The position numbers and the translations under genes are program-made. The notes beneath the pieces are model-generated. The model was not told the origin of the DNA. It searched no databases and saw only the letters and a list, made by a program, of their open reading frames with translations. From Mesorhizobium sp. 65-26 (GTDB taxonomy: Bacteria; Pseudomonadota; Alphaproteobacteria; Rhizobiales; Rhizobiaceae), in assembly GCA_001899205.1 (NCBI GenBank), contig MKVL01000010.1, forward strand, positions 881,569-945,568: 64,000 nucleotides of DNA. The letters run 5' to 3'. Below, piece by piece: positions 17,410 through 26,408 of the stretch; the stretch's first letter is position 1, and each line of letters opens with the position of its first letter.

Positions 17410-20034
17410 ATGCCTTTGCGATTGCTTCGCCTGATTCTGGTCCTGGTCCTCGCTGCGTCGACGCTGGTGCTCGGCGCCGCCGCGCAGGAAACCGCGCCTG
17501 CGTCGAACCAGGCACCGGCGTCCTCGACAACGCCAGCTCCCGCACCGACACCAGCGCCCACGACCGCTCCCACCGCGACACCTGCTCCGGCGCAAGCGCC
17601 GGCCGCCGCTCCAGCCCAGGCGCCGGCCGCGGCGCCGGCACCGGCCGGACTGGTCGTCGAACAGCAGAAGATCCTGCAGGACATCACCGCCAGGACGGAC
17701 AGCCTGGAGAAGAAGATCCAGCAGGATGGCGATGACGATGCGACGCTTGTCGACATCAGGTTGAAGCTCGAGGAGTTGTCCAGGAATTCGCTGAACAGCG
17801 CGGTGACGTTCCGCCCGCGCCTCGGCGAGATCAACGCCAGGCTCGAGCAGCTTGGCGCGCCGCCAGCAGCAGGTCAGCCGGCGGAACCCGAGATCGTCGC
17901 CAAGGAGCGTCAGGCGCTGACCTCGGAGAAAGCCGAGATCAACGCGGTCATCGCCATGGCGCAGACCCTGTCGATCCGCATCAACGGGCTGATCGAAAAG
18001 ATCGGCAACATGCGCAGCGAGCTTTTCCGCAACCTGCTCACCAAGCGCTATGTCCTGTCGGACGCGCTGAGCCCGCAGGTGTTCTCCGACGCCAGCGACG
18101 AGTTCGGGAATTTCTACAGGGCGGTGTCCTCGTGGCTGGGCTTCGCCTTCAAGTTCAAGTTCCAGGCGGTGCTCGCCGCGACGCTGGTGGCGCTGGTGGT
18201 GGCCGTGGTGCTGCTGGTTGGCGGCAGGCGGCTGTTCGGTCGTCTGTTCGAAGCCGATCCGACCGTCGAGGACCCTTCCTATCTCAGCCGCCTTTCGGTT
18301 GCCTTCTGGTCGACCCTGCTGCCGACGCTGGCTATCGCCGCCTTCCTCGGCTCGACGATCTTCTTCTTCAATTATTACAATGTGTTGCGCGGCGACATAG
18401 GCGTGTTCCTCAATGCGCTCGCCGCTGTCATAGGCGTGGTGTTCTGTGTCAACCGGCTCGCCAATTCGGCGTTGGCGCCGAGCCTGCCGAACTGGCGCCT
18501 CATACCGGTCGAGACGGGCCCGGCGCGCTGGCTGGTGCGGCTGACCACCGCCATGGCCGTGGTCATCGGCATCAACAACTTCCTGTCCGTGGTCAACGAC
18601 AAGATGGGCTCTCCGCTGTCGCTGACCATCGCCCGCAGCTTCGGGGCGACCATCGTCGTCGGGGTGATCCTGATCCTGATGGCGATGCTCAAGCCCTTCA
18701 AGGCGTCGGACGGAAGCTGGCGGCCTTGGCCGGCATGGCTGCGCTATTCGGCCCTGCTGCTCGGCTTCTTCACCATCGTGGCGGCGCTGCTCGGCTATAT
18801 CGGGCTCGCGCTGTTCGTGTCGCTGCAGGTCGTGGTCACCGGAACCGTGCTGGTCACCGCCTATATCGGCTTCCTGTCGGCGCGCGCGATCGGCGAGGAA
18901 GGGGCTTTCGCCGACACCTCGGTCGGCCGCTGGCTGTCGACGAATTCCAGCTATGAGTCCACCGCGCTCGATCAGCTCGGCCTGGTTGTCAGCGTCGCCA
19001 TCAACGTGATGATCGTGCTGGTCTTCCTGCCGTTGATCCTGTTCCTGTGGGGATTTCAGCCCGGCGATATCCAGGCCTGGAGCTACAAGCTCGCCACTGG
19101 CGTCACCATCGGCTCGGTGACGATCTCGCTTACCGGCATCCTCAGCGGCATCGTGATCTTCATCATCGGCTATTTCCTGACCCGCTGGTTCCAGGGATGG
19201 CTCGATGGCTCGGTCATGGCGCGCGGCAAGGTCGACGCCGGCGTGCGAAACTCCATCCGGCTGGCGGTCGGCTACGCCGGCGTGGCGCTTGCAGCGCTGG
19301 TCGGCATTTCCGCCGCGGGCATCGACCTTTCAAACCTCGCCCTGGTTGCCGGTGCTCTCTCCCTCGGTATCGGTTTCGGCCTTCAGAACGTGGTGTCGAA
19401 CTTCGTCTCCGGCCTGATCCTGCTGGCCGAGCGGCCTTTCAAGGTCGGCGACTGGATCGTTGCGGGCGATGTCAACGGCACGGTCAAGAAGATCAGCGTG
19501 CGCGCGACCGAGATAGAGACGTTCCAGCGGCAGTCGGTGATCCTGCCCAATTCGAATCTCATCAACAACGCTGTCGGCAACTGGACGCATCGCAACAAGC
19601 TCGGTCGCACCGACATCAGGGTTGGCGTCGCCTATGGCAGCGATATCAGGAAGGCCCATGCACTTCTGCTGGAGATCGCGCGCAATCACCCGCTGGTGCT
19701 GAAGAACCCCGAGCCGTTCGTCCTGTTCGCCAATATCGGGCCGGCGGCGCTCGAGTTCGAGATCCGCGTCTTCCTGGCCGATCTCATGAACGGCAACGTC
19801 GTCCAGAACGACATTCGCTTTGCGATAATCGAGACCTTTGCCAACGCGCATATCGAGATTCCCTCGACGCCACGCGCGGCCGTCGACTTCAACAAGCAGC
19901 CCTCATGGCCGACCGACGACGACAAGATCGAGGCGGACTTCCTCGAGCGACAGCGGGCGGAAGCCGCGGCCGCTGAGGAGAAGAAGCGGCAGCCCAAGCC
20001 GCGTCGAAAGCCCAGAAAGCCCGATCCGGATTGA
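17410..20034 (+). CDS. Mechanosensitive channel of the MscS/MscK type with DUF3772 periplasmic domain
   Basis: 874 aa. A signal peptide (LLRLILVLVLAASTLVLGAAAQ) is followed by a 50-residue Ala/Pro/Thr-rich linker, then a DUF3772 helical domain (residues ~80-230), about ten membrane helices, and an MscS core with GALSLGIGFGLQNVVSNF as the pore helix at about residue 650. The C-terminus ends in a basic, Lys/Arg/Pro-rich cytoplasmic tail. It is an inner-membrane safety valve opened by membrane tension. ATG 17410 was chosen because the signal peptide begins there; the frame extends to 17314 without support. Confidence 0.88.
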   Translation: MPLRLLRLILVLVLAASTLVLGAAAQETAPASNQAPASSTTPAPAPTPAPTTAPTATPAPAQAPAAAPAQAPAAAPAPAGLVVEQQKILQDITARTDSLEKKIQQDGDDDATLVDIRLKLEELSRNSLNSAVTFRPRLGEINARLEQLGAPPAAGQPAEPEIVAKERQALTSEKAEINAVIAMAQTLSIRINGLIEKIGNMRSELFRNLLTKRYVLSDALSPQVFSDASDEFGNFYRAVSSWLGFAFKFKFQAVLAATLVALVVAVVLLVGGRRLFGRLFEADPTVEDPSYLSRLSVAFWSTLLPTLAIAAFLGSTIFFFNYYNVLRGDIGVFLNALAAVIGVVFCVNRLANSALAPSLPNWRLIPVETGPARWLVRLTTAMAVVIGINNFLSVVNDKMGSPLSLTIARSFGATIVVGVILILMAMLKPFKASDGSWRPWPAWLRYSALLLGFFTIVAALLGYIGLALFVSLQVVVTGTVLVTAYIGFLSARAIGEEGAFADTSVGRWLSTNSSYESTALDQLGLVVSVAINVMIVLVFLPLILFLWGFQPGDIQAWSYKLATGVTIGSVTISLTGILSGIVIFIIGYFLTRWFQGWLDGSVMARGKVDAGVRNSIRLAVGYAGVALAALVGISAAGIDLSNLALVAGALSLGIGFGLQNVVSNFVSGLILLAERPFKVGDWIVAGDVNGTVKKISVRATEIETFQRQSVILPNSNLINNAVGNWTHRNKLGRTDIRVGVAYGSDIRKAHALLLEIARNHPLVLKNPEPFVLFANIGPAALEFEIRVFLADLMNGNVVQNDIRFAIIETFANAHIEIPSTPRAAVDFNKQPSWPTDDDKIEADFLERQRAEAAAAEEKKRQPKPRRKPRKPDPD

Positions 20035-20175
20035 ACCGCCACGGCGGTTCGCGCCAATTGCGGCATGAATGCGGCATTCAGTTGCGGTTCAGCTTCCAAG
20101 TCATATAAGCTTGGATGCAAAGGCAGAATTGCCTTGCGAAACGCAACAGAGGCGGTGGAAACACCGATATCGCAT

Positions 20176-20439
20176 ATGTGGAAGTCTCTCGTCGCCACCG
20201 TTGCCCTGCTCGCCGCGATCGGTTCGGCCCACGCGGCCAGCGCGGTCAACAAGGATTCGCAGACCCGCACACTCGTCGTCACCGAGGGCGGCAGCAAATC
20301 CGATCTGGCGCTCGCCGCCGGAGAAACCGTGGAATTCTGCCCGAATGGCTGTTTCGTGATGATGCCCAACGGCGACCTCGAGGCGCTCACCGGCTCGGAA
20401 ACGGTCGAAATCTCGGGTGGCGTCGCCCGCATCAAGTAG
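20176..20439 (+). CDS. Small exported protein of unknown function
   Basis: 87 aa. It begins with a clear signal peptide (MWKSLVATVALLAAIGSAHA, cleavage after AHA), leaving about 67 residues of mature periplasmic protein with a Cys pair, EFCPNGCFVMM. I do not recognise a domain. The start at 20176 gives the signal peptide its basic N-region. A strong hairpin terminator follows 26 bp after the stop, so it is a monocistronic unit. Similar short exported proteins are common in Mesorhizobium-like genomes, but I cannot assign a role. Confidence 0.7.
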   Translation: MWKSLVATVALLAAIGSAHAASAVNKDSQTRTLVVTEGGSKSDLALAAGETVEFCPNGCFVMMPNGDLEALTGSETVEISGGVARIK

Positions 20440-20465
20440 CTTTGGACCTCCAGTCCTGACGGCGA

Positions 20466-20497
20466 GGGCCGGGCAATTGCCCGGCCCTTTATCTTTT
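20466..20497 (+). terminator. Rho-independent terminator
   Basis: GGGCCGGGCAA at 20466-20476 pairs perfectly with TTGCCCGGCCC at 20477-20487, forming an 11-bp uninterrupted palindrome. It is followed by TTTATCTTTTT. It ends the small exported-protein gene. Confidence 0.85.
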
Positions 20498-20662
20498 TCG
20501 GTCATCGATGCTTAATCATGGCGCCGGAAATACGGGGGCATGGCTCTCGTCTTTAACGTTCGGGATGGGGCTCTTCACCCACAGTCAGCCCCAAAGACGC
20601 CGACGCGCGGCGCACTACCGGATTCGGGGACCGGTATTCAGGGGGACGGGGTAGGGGCAGCC

Positions 20663-22096
20663 ATGGACGCGCGGTCGGAAAGGAACGCAATCCCGCTTGC
20701 GGTCGATCTCGATGGCACGCTGATCGCCACCGACCTCCTGTGGGAGGGCTTGTTCATCCTCCTCAAGAAGAATCCGCTCTATGTCTTTCTCGTACCTTTC
20801 TGGCTGGCCGGCGGCCCCGCGCGCCTGAAGCAGGCGATAGCCGAACGCATCGACATCGACCCGACCTCGTTGCCCTACCGGCAGCCGCTGCTGGAGCGCC
20901 TCCGCACCGAACATGCGGAGGGCCGCGGCATCGTTCTGGCAACCGGCACCCCGCGCAAGTTCGCCGACGCCGTCGCCTGCCATCTCGGCATCTTCGACAG
21001 GGTTCTGGCGACGGACGGGCTGGACAACCTGACTTCGGGCAAGAAGCGCGCCTCGCTGGTCGCCGCCTACGGTGACTGCGGCTTCGACTACGCCGGCAAC
21101 AGCCGGCACGACCTCAAGGTCTTCGACGCTGCGCGCAAGGCGATCGTGGTGGCACCCGACCGCCACGCCGCGCGCTGGCAGGCCACGCACGGTGCGGAAC
21201 TGCTACCCGCCCCGAAACCGACGTTCCAGACCATTGTCAGGATGCTGCGCGTGCATCAGTGGCTGAAGAATACGCTGATAGCGGTGCCCATGGTGCTGTC
21301 GCACGAATACTTCAACACCGACATGATATGGCAATCGCTGTTGGCGTTCATCTCCTTCAGCGCGGTTGCTTCGGCGATCTACATCCTCAACGACTTTTTC
21401 GACCTGGCGCTGGACCGGAAACATCCCACCAAGCGCTGCAGGCCATTCGCCAGTGGCACGCTTTCGATACCTTTCGGGATCGGCGCGATCGCGCTGCTGC
21501 TGGCGGTCGGGCTCGGCACCGGCGCCGTGCTGCGGCCCGAATTCCTTGCCGTGCTCGGCGGCTACATTGTCGTCGCCACCGGCTATTCGCTGTCGTTCAA
21601 GCGCATGCTCCTGTTCGATGTGCTGACGCTCGCCGGCCTCTACACGATGCGGGTGCTTGCCGGCGCGGCCGCGACCGGTGTCGACGTGTCGTTCTGGCTG
21701 CTCGCCTTCTCCATCTTCTTCTTCCTGTCGCTGGCACTGGTGAAACGCTATGTCGAACTGCGCACCACCGCCGCCGCCGTCGGCGAGCGCATCGCCGGGC
21801 GCGGCTATCGCACGGAGGACCAGGAGATCATCGCCCAGGCCGGCATGGCCTCGGCCTTTTCCTCGGCGCTGGTGCTGGCGCTATACATGGACAGCGTGGC
21901 CGTGCGCGAACTCTATCCGCATCCCTGGCTGATCTGGCCGCTGTCGCCGATCGTGCTCTACCTGATGATGCGGGTGTGGATCCTTGCGCGCCGCGACGAG
22001 ATGCATGACGACCCCGTCGTATTCATCGCCACCGACTGGCGCAGCCAGATTGTCGTCTGCATCGGGGCCGTGCTGCTCCTCATCGGAGGCTGGTAG
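20663..22096 (+). CDS. HAD phosphatase-UbiA prenyltransferase fusion, DPPR-synthase-like
   Basis: 477 aa. Residues ~8-180 are a HAD domain with the nucleophile motif VDLDGTLIATDLLWEG. Residues ~190-477 are a polytopic UbiA domain with NDFFDLALDRKHPTKRCRP, the signature I associate with decaprenyl-phosphate phosphoribosyltransferases (Rv3806c type; DxxxDxxHPxKRxRP). The second UbiA acidic region is near SLSFKRMLLFDVLTLAG. Transfer of phosphoribose to polyprenyl phosphate followed by removal of the 5-phosphate by the fused HAD domain is a coherent inference. ATG 20663 has a G-rich ribosome site; the frame extends to 20540 without support. It is first gene of a tightly packed six-gene cluster. 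Confidence 0.82.
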   Translation: MDARSERNAIPLAVDLDGTLIATDLLWEGLFILLKKNPLYVFLVPFWLAGGPARLKQAIAERIDIDPTSLPYRQPLLERLRTEHAEGRGIVLATGTPRKFADAVACHLGIFDRVLATDGLDNLTSGKKRASLVAAYGDCGFDYAGNSRHDLKVFDAARKAIVVAPDRHAARWQATHGAELLPAPKPTFQTIVRMLRVHQWLKNTLIAVPMVLSHEYFNTDMIWQSLLAFISFSAVASAIYILNDFFDLALDRKHPTKRCRPFASGTLSIPFGIGAIALLLAVGLGTGAVLRPEFLAVLGGYIVVATGYSLSFKRMLLFDVLTLAGLYTMRVLAGAAATGVDVSFWLLAFSIFFFLSLALVKRYVELRTTAAAVGERIAGRGYRTEDQEIIAQAGMASAFSSALVLALYMDSVAVRELYPHPWLIWPLSPIVLYLMMRVWILARRDEMHDDPVVFIATDWRSQIVVCIGAVLLLIGGW

Positions 22097-22097
22097 C

Positions 22098-23450
22098 GTG
22101 GCGACCAGCGATTTGCGGAGTTTTGGCCTCGTGACGCCAGCCACCCAAAGGGCGATCACGGCGCAGGAGGGCATGGCACTTCTGAAAGGGAGGGCCGCGC
22201 CGCCTCGTGCGCTGCTCGCCTATGGAAACGGTCGCTCCTATGGCGATTCCTGCCAGAATGCGGCCGGCACGCTCATCGATATGCGGTCGATGAACCGCAT
22301 CCTTTCCTTCAATGCCGAGACGGGCACGCTTGAAGCCGATGCCGGCGTGCTGCTCAGCGATATCATCGCCCATGTCGCACCGCACGGCTTCTTCCCGGCG
22401 GTGGTGCCGGGAACGCAGTTCGTCACGCTGGGCGGCGCTATCGCCAACGACGTTCATGGCAAGAACCATCATCGACGTGGCACGTTCGGCTGCCACGTCG
22501 AGGCGATCACGCTGCTGAAGTCCGACGGGCGGATTTATCGTTGCTCCGCCACCAACAAGGCGCGTCTCTTCAACGCCACCATTGGCGGCATGGGGCTCAC
22601 CGGCCTCATCGTCGCGGCCACGATCCGGCTGATGCGCGTGCCGTCGCTCGACATCGTCGAAAAGGCGACGCCTTTCAGGAACCTGGAACAGTTCTTCGAT
22701 CTTGCCGAGGCGGCGGACCAGGCCAACGAATATGTGGTCGCGTGGATCGATCAACTCGCAGGCGGACGGCATGGCGGCCGCGGTATTCTGTTCGCCGGCA
22801 ACCATGCCGAGCGCGGCTCGCACATGGCCGCGCGGGGAGACGGAGCGCTGTCGGTGCCTGTCAGGCCACCCTTCACCGTGCTGAACCGGCCGTTCCTGAG
22901 GCTCTTCAACGCCGCCTATCGTTGGAGGCGGGGGCGCTCGACGCTGCCCCGGCAGGTCGGCTATCCCAGCTTCTTCTTCCCGCTCGACGGCCTGCGCGAC
23001 TGGAATCGTCTGTATGGCCCGAGGGGACTCTTCCAGCATCAGAGCGTGGTGTCCGAGGATATGGCGCGCCAGGCCGTGCCGGCCTTGCTCGCCGCAGCCC
23101 GGCGCGCCGGGCAGGGTTCATTCCTGACGGTGCTGAAGCGTTTCGGCGCGATCCGCTCGCCGGGCCTGCTGTCGTTTCCGCGCCCCGGCTTCACCTTGAC
23201 CCTGGATTTCCCGAACCGCGGTGCCGGCACGCTGGCCCTGCTCGGCGAGCTCGACCGGATCACCGCCGAAGCCGGGGGTGCCGTCAACCCATACAAGGAT
23301 GCGCGCATGAGCCCGAACGTGTTCGCGCAGTCGTTCCCCGACTGGCATCGCCTGGAAACGCTACGGGATCCGGCGTTCGTCTCGGACTTCTGGAAACGAA
23401 CGGCGGAAAGGCTCGGAGATTGCCGCGACGAGGTCGAGGCGGCGGAGTAG
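22098..23450 (+). CDS. FAD-dependent oxidoreductase, DprE1-like
   Basis: 450 aa. GNGRSYGDS at about residue 50 is the FAD pyrophosphate loop; VVPGTQFVTLGGAIANDVHGKNHH matches the DprE1 flavin site. NPYKDARMSPNVFAQSFP near the C-terminus contains a lysine where DprE1 has its catalytic lysine. DprE1 oxidises decaprenylphosphoryl-ribose at C2. GTG 22098 has GGAGG nine bases upstream and follows the previous stop by one base. Adjacency to a DPPR-synthase-like fusion strongly supports this assignment over other vanillyl-alcohol-oxidase-fold enzymes such as L-gulonolactone oxidase. Confidence 0.83.
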   Translation: MATSDLRSFGLVTPATQRAITAQEGMALLKGRAAPPRALLAYGNGRSYGDSCQNAAGTLIDMRSMNRILSFNAETGTLEADAGVLLSDIIAHVAPHGFFPAVVPGTQFVTLGGAIANDVHGKNHHRRGTFGCHVEAITLLKSDGRIYRCSATNKARLFNATIGGMGLTGLIVAATIRLMRVPSLDIVEKATPFRNLEQFFDLAEAADQANEYVVAWIDQLAGGRHGGRGILFAGNHAERGSHMAARGDGALSVPVRPPFTVLNRPFLRLFNAAYRWRRGRSTLPRQVGYPSFFFPLDGLRDWNRLYGPRGLFQHQSVVSEDMARQAVPALLAAARRAGQGSFLTVLKRFGAIRSPGLLSFPRPGFTLTLDFPNRGAGTLALLGELDRITAEAGGAVNPYKDARMSPNVFAQSFPDWHRLETLRDPAFVSDFWKRTAERLGDCRDEVEAAE

Positions 23451-23466
23451 CGTTGGTGGGATCGGC

Positions 23467-23904
23467 ATGAAATACATAGCGTTCATTCTGTTTACGGTCA
23501 TGACGAATGCCGCCGCGCAGCTCATGCTCAAGCAGGGCATGATCTCGCTCGGGCCCATCTCGTTCGAGGGCGTCAATCCAGTCGTCAGGCTGTTGCAGAT
23601 CGTCTTCAGCCCCTGGGTTTTCCTTGGCCTGTGCACCTTTGTCATCTCGATGGCGTCGCATCTCTATGTGCTGTCGAAGGTCGAGCTCAGCTTCGCCTAT
23701 CCCTTCCTCAGCCTGGCCTATGTCGCCGTCGCCATCATCGCCTATTTCGTCTTCCGCGAGGACCTCAATGGCTGGCGCATCGCGGGCATCGCCTTCATCT
23801 GCGTCGGCACGGTGCTGATCGCGCAGAGCGGCGTACGCCCGCACGATCGGGAAACGGCCTCCCTGGCGTCCGGCCGGGCTCCGGCAAAGGAGGTCTTGCG
23901 ATGA
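23467..23904 (+). CDS. Small EamA/SMR-type membrane protein, ArnE/ArnF-like flippase candidate
   Basis: 145 aa with four predicted membrane helices (starting KYIAFILFTVMTNAAAQLMLK, WVFLGLCTFVISMASHLYVLSKVE, SFAYPFLSLAYVAVAIIAYFVF and IAGIAFICVGTVLIA). The pattern VELSFAYPFLSL followed by FREDLNGWRIAGIAFI resembles ArnE/ArnF, which flip undecaprenyl-phosphate-aminoarabinose. In this cluster it would move a polyprenyl-phosphate pentose across the inner membrane. It starts 16 bp after the DprE1-like gene and overlaps the next gene by 4 bp (ATGA at 23901). Confidence 0.75.
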   Translation: MKYIAFILFTVMTNAAAQLMLKQGMISLGPISFEGVNPVVRLLQIVFSPWVFLGLCTFVISMASHLYVLSKVELSFAYPFLSLAYVAVAIIAYFVFREDLNGWRIAGIAFICVGTVLIAQSGVRPHDRETASLASGRAPAKEVLR

Positions 23905-24908
23905 GGCATGTGATCTTTGGAGGCGACGGTTTCGTCGGTCGCCATCTCGCCCCAAAATTGCTCGCCGACGGCGAGGATGTCGTCGTCGCCGATATCGTCA
24001 GAAGCGACCTGCCGCATTATCGCGCGGCGCGTTTCGTCACCTGCGACGTCACGGATCCCGCCTCGGTTGCCGCCGTCGGACTGAAACCCGACGACATGGT
24101 CTACAATCTCTCGGCCAAGATGCTGTCGCCGATCCAGGTGCGCGCCAGGCGACACGACTTTTTCTTTCCTGTGAACTTTCACGGCACCGAGCACATCATC
24201 CAGACGATGGACAGGACCGGCGCGCGCAAGCTCGTCCACTACACGACCGACATGATCTACGGCCACACGATGGTGTCGCCGATGACCGAGGATCATCCGG
24301 TCGCGCCGCTCGGCGAATATGGACTGTCGAAGCTCCGGACCGAGGAACTGGCCGTCGAATGGCGCAAACGTGGGATGTCGATCGCGCTGTTTCGTCCGCG
24401 CCTGATCATCGGGCCCGGTCGGCTCGGCATCCTGGAGAAGCTGTTCAAGCTGATCGACGGTAACCTGCCGGTGCCAATGATCGGATCGGGAAGGAATCCC
24501 TACCAGTTCATCTCGGTATTCGATTGCGCCGAGGCCGCGCGCGCCGCCTGGAGGGCAGGCGTGCCCAACGAGGCTTACAATCTTGGATCGCTCAATCCGC
24601 CGCCGGTCAGGAAACTGCTCGGTGACCTGATCAGGCATGCGGGTTCGAAATCGATACTGCTGCCGACGCCCGGCTGGGTGGTGAAGCGCACGCTCGACCT
24701 GCTCGATCTCATGAACATGCCGATCATGGATCCCGAGCAATACCTGATCGCCGACGAGGAATGCGTGCTCGACGTATCGAAAGCGGAGCGCCAGCTCGGC
24801 TGGGCGCCGCAATATCGTGACGAGGACATGCTGATCGCCGCCTACAGCGAATATCGCGCCGGGAAGGACGGCCGCGCCGTCGCCAGCAGGCACGTCGCAG
24901 CTGAGTAA
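23901..24908 (+). CDS. NAD-dependent epimerase/dehydratase, extended SDR
   Basis: 335 aa. HVIFGGDGFVGRHLA at residues 3-17 is the NAD-binding loop, followed by TTDMIYGHT and YGLSKLRTEE with the catalytic Tyr-x3-Lys. It is an extended SDR acting on a nucleotide- or lipid-linked sugar. In mycobacteria DprE2, a classical SDR, reduces the 2-keto product of DprE1; this longer SDR may fill that step or modify the pentose further. Start 23901 is set by the ATGA overlap and an AGGAGG ribosome site at 23888-23893. Confidence 0.82.
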   Translation: MRHVIFGGDGFVGRHLAPKLLADGEDVVVADIVRSDLPHYRAARFVTCDVTDPASVAAVGLKPDDMVYNLSAKMLSPIQVRARRHDFFFPVNFHGTEHIIQTMDRTGARKLVHYTTDMIYGHTMVSPMTEDHPVAPLGEYGLSKLRTEELAVEWRKRGMSIALFRPRLIIGPGRLGILEKLFKLIDGNLPVPMIGSGRNPYQFISVFDCAEAARAAWRAGVPNEAYNLGSLNPPPVRKLLGDLIRHAGSKSILLPTPGWVVKRTLDLLDLMNMPIMDPEQYLIADEECVLDVSKAERQLGWAPQYRDEDMLIAAYSEYRAGKDGRAVASRHVAAE

Positions 24909-24929
24909 ACGGACGAGGGAAATTTCGAG

Positions 24930-26402
24930 ATGACCGTCATGGCCAAGCCCGACCACACCAGCGCCCGTACCATGGCCGGTACGCCCGCATTGTCACCGGC
25001 CGGCATCGCCAAGCCCGAGTTGATCGGCGTCGAGCAGGCCAAGGCGCTGGACGTTGCCCGCATCACCGATCTGTTCAAGGCCCATCTCAACCCCGGCCAG
25101 CTGCATTTCATGAAGCTGCTGGGCTTTCACAAGATCAAGATCGAACGTGCCGAAGGCATGTTCTACATCGACCAGAACGGCCGCAAGATCCTCGACTTCT
25201 TCGGTGGCTTCGGCTCGCTGGCCTTCGGCCACAACCATCCGCGCATTCTCGATGTACGGCGCAGATTCCAGGAGGAGAAGCGCCAGGAGATCGCCATCGC
25301 CTTCATGTCGCAATACGCGGCGGCACTCGCGCACAACATCGCCAAGTGCTCGCCGGGCGGCCTCGACATGGTGTTTCTCGGTTCATCCGGCTCGGAGGCA
25401 ATGGAGGCGGCCGTGAAGCTCGCCGAGCGCGCCGCCGGCCCGAAACGGCCGAAGGTCGTCTATGCCGAGAACTCCTTCCACGGTAAGACCAAGGGCGTGC
25501 TGGCAATCACCGACGGCCAGCTCTATCGCGCCGACTTCAAAGTGACCGACAATGTCGTGCGCGTTCCATTCGCCGACATCGAGGCGGTCGAGCGTGCCTT
25601 CCGCGCCGATCCCGAGATCGGCGCCATTGTACTGGAGACGGTGCAGGGCGGCGGCGGCATCATCCAGGCGCCGGCCGGATACTGGCAGAGGCTGCGCGCC
25701 TTGTGCGACCAGTACGGCGTGCTCTGGGTGGCCGACGAGGTGCAGTGCGGCTACGGTCGCACCGGCCGGTTCTACGCTTTCGAGCACTATGGCGTGGTGC
25801 CGGACGTGACGGCGCTGGCGAAATCGTTGGGCGGCGGCAAGGCAGCGGTCGGCGCGATGATCGCCAGGCGCGACGTTTACATGAAGGCCTACGGCACGCC
25901 GAAGACCGCGATGATCCACGCCATGGCTACCTTCGGCGGCATGGGCGAGGCCTGCGTCACCGCGATCGAGGCGCTGAACGTCCTCTATGACGAGGGCCTG
26001 ATCGACAATGCCGCGTCGACCGGCGATTACCTTTTGCAGCGATTGCGGGTTCTGAAGGACAAATACCCGAAGATCATCAGGGATGTGCGCGGCAGGGGTT
26101 TCATGATCGGGCTCGAGTTCCACGATTTCTCGCAAACCTTGCCGATGGTGCTGCGGCCGGTGGTGAGCGTGCTCGACGACAAGCTCAAGGGCTCGCTCTC
26201 CGGGTTCATCGGAGCGCTGCTTCTACGCGACTACGATGTGCTTGTTGCCTTCACGGAATACAATCGCAACGTCATCCGGCTGGAACCGCCGCTGATCTGC
26301 CAGCGTGAGCATGTCGACCGCTTCGTCGAGTCTTTCGACAGCCTGCTGTCGCGCGGCATCGTGGCGATCGTGAAGGACTTCGTCAAAAGCCAGGTGCGCT
26401 GA
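24930..26402 (+). CDS. Class III aminotransferase, PLP-dependent
   Basis: 490 aa. VADEVQCGYGRTGRFYAFEHYGVVPD carries the PLP-ring Asp, and ALAKSLGGGKAAVGAM carries the Schiff-base lysine; GSSGSEAMEAAVKLAE is the phosphate site. The family includes ornithine, putrescine and sugar or amine-alcohol aminotransferases. The C-terminal 60 residues are longer than in acetylornithine aminotransferase. It sits 21 bp after the SDR and 6 bp before the membrane protein, so it is part of the polyprenyl-pentose-like operon. An amino-sugar or amine decoration is possible; the substrate is not readable. Confidence 0.82.
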   Translation: MTVMAKPDHTSARTMAGTPALSPAGIAKPELIGVEQAKALDVARITDLFKAHLNPGQLHFMKLLGFHKIKIERAEGMFYIDQNGRKILDFFGGFGSLAFGHNHPRILDVRRRFQEEKRQEIAIAFMSQYAAALAHNIAKCSPGGLDMVFLGSSGSEAMEAAVKLAERAAGPKRPKVVYAENSFHGKTKGVLAITDGQLYRADFKVTDNVVRVPFADIEAVERAFRADPEIGAIVLETVQGGGGIIQAPAGYWQRLRALCDQYGVLWVADEVQCGYGRTGRFYAFEHYGVVPDVTALAKSLGGGKAAVGAMIARRDVYMKAYGTPKTAMIHAMATFGGMGEACVTAIEALNVLYDEGLIDNAASTGDYLLQRLRVLKDKYPKIIRDVRGRGFMIGLEFHDFSQTLPMVLRPVVSVLDDKLKGSLSGFIGALLLRDYDVLVAFTEYNRNVIRLEPPLICQREHVDRFVESFDSLLSRGIVAIVKDFVKSQVR

Positions 26403-26408
26403 GCCTCC

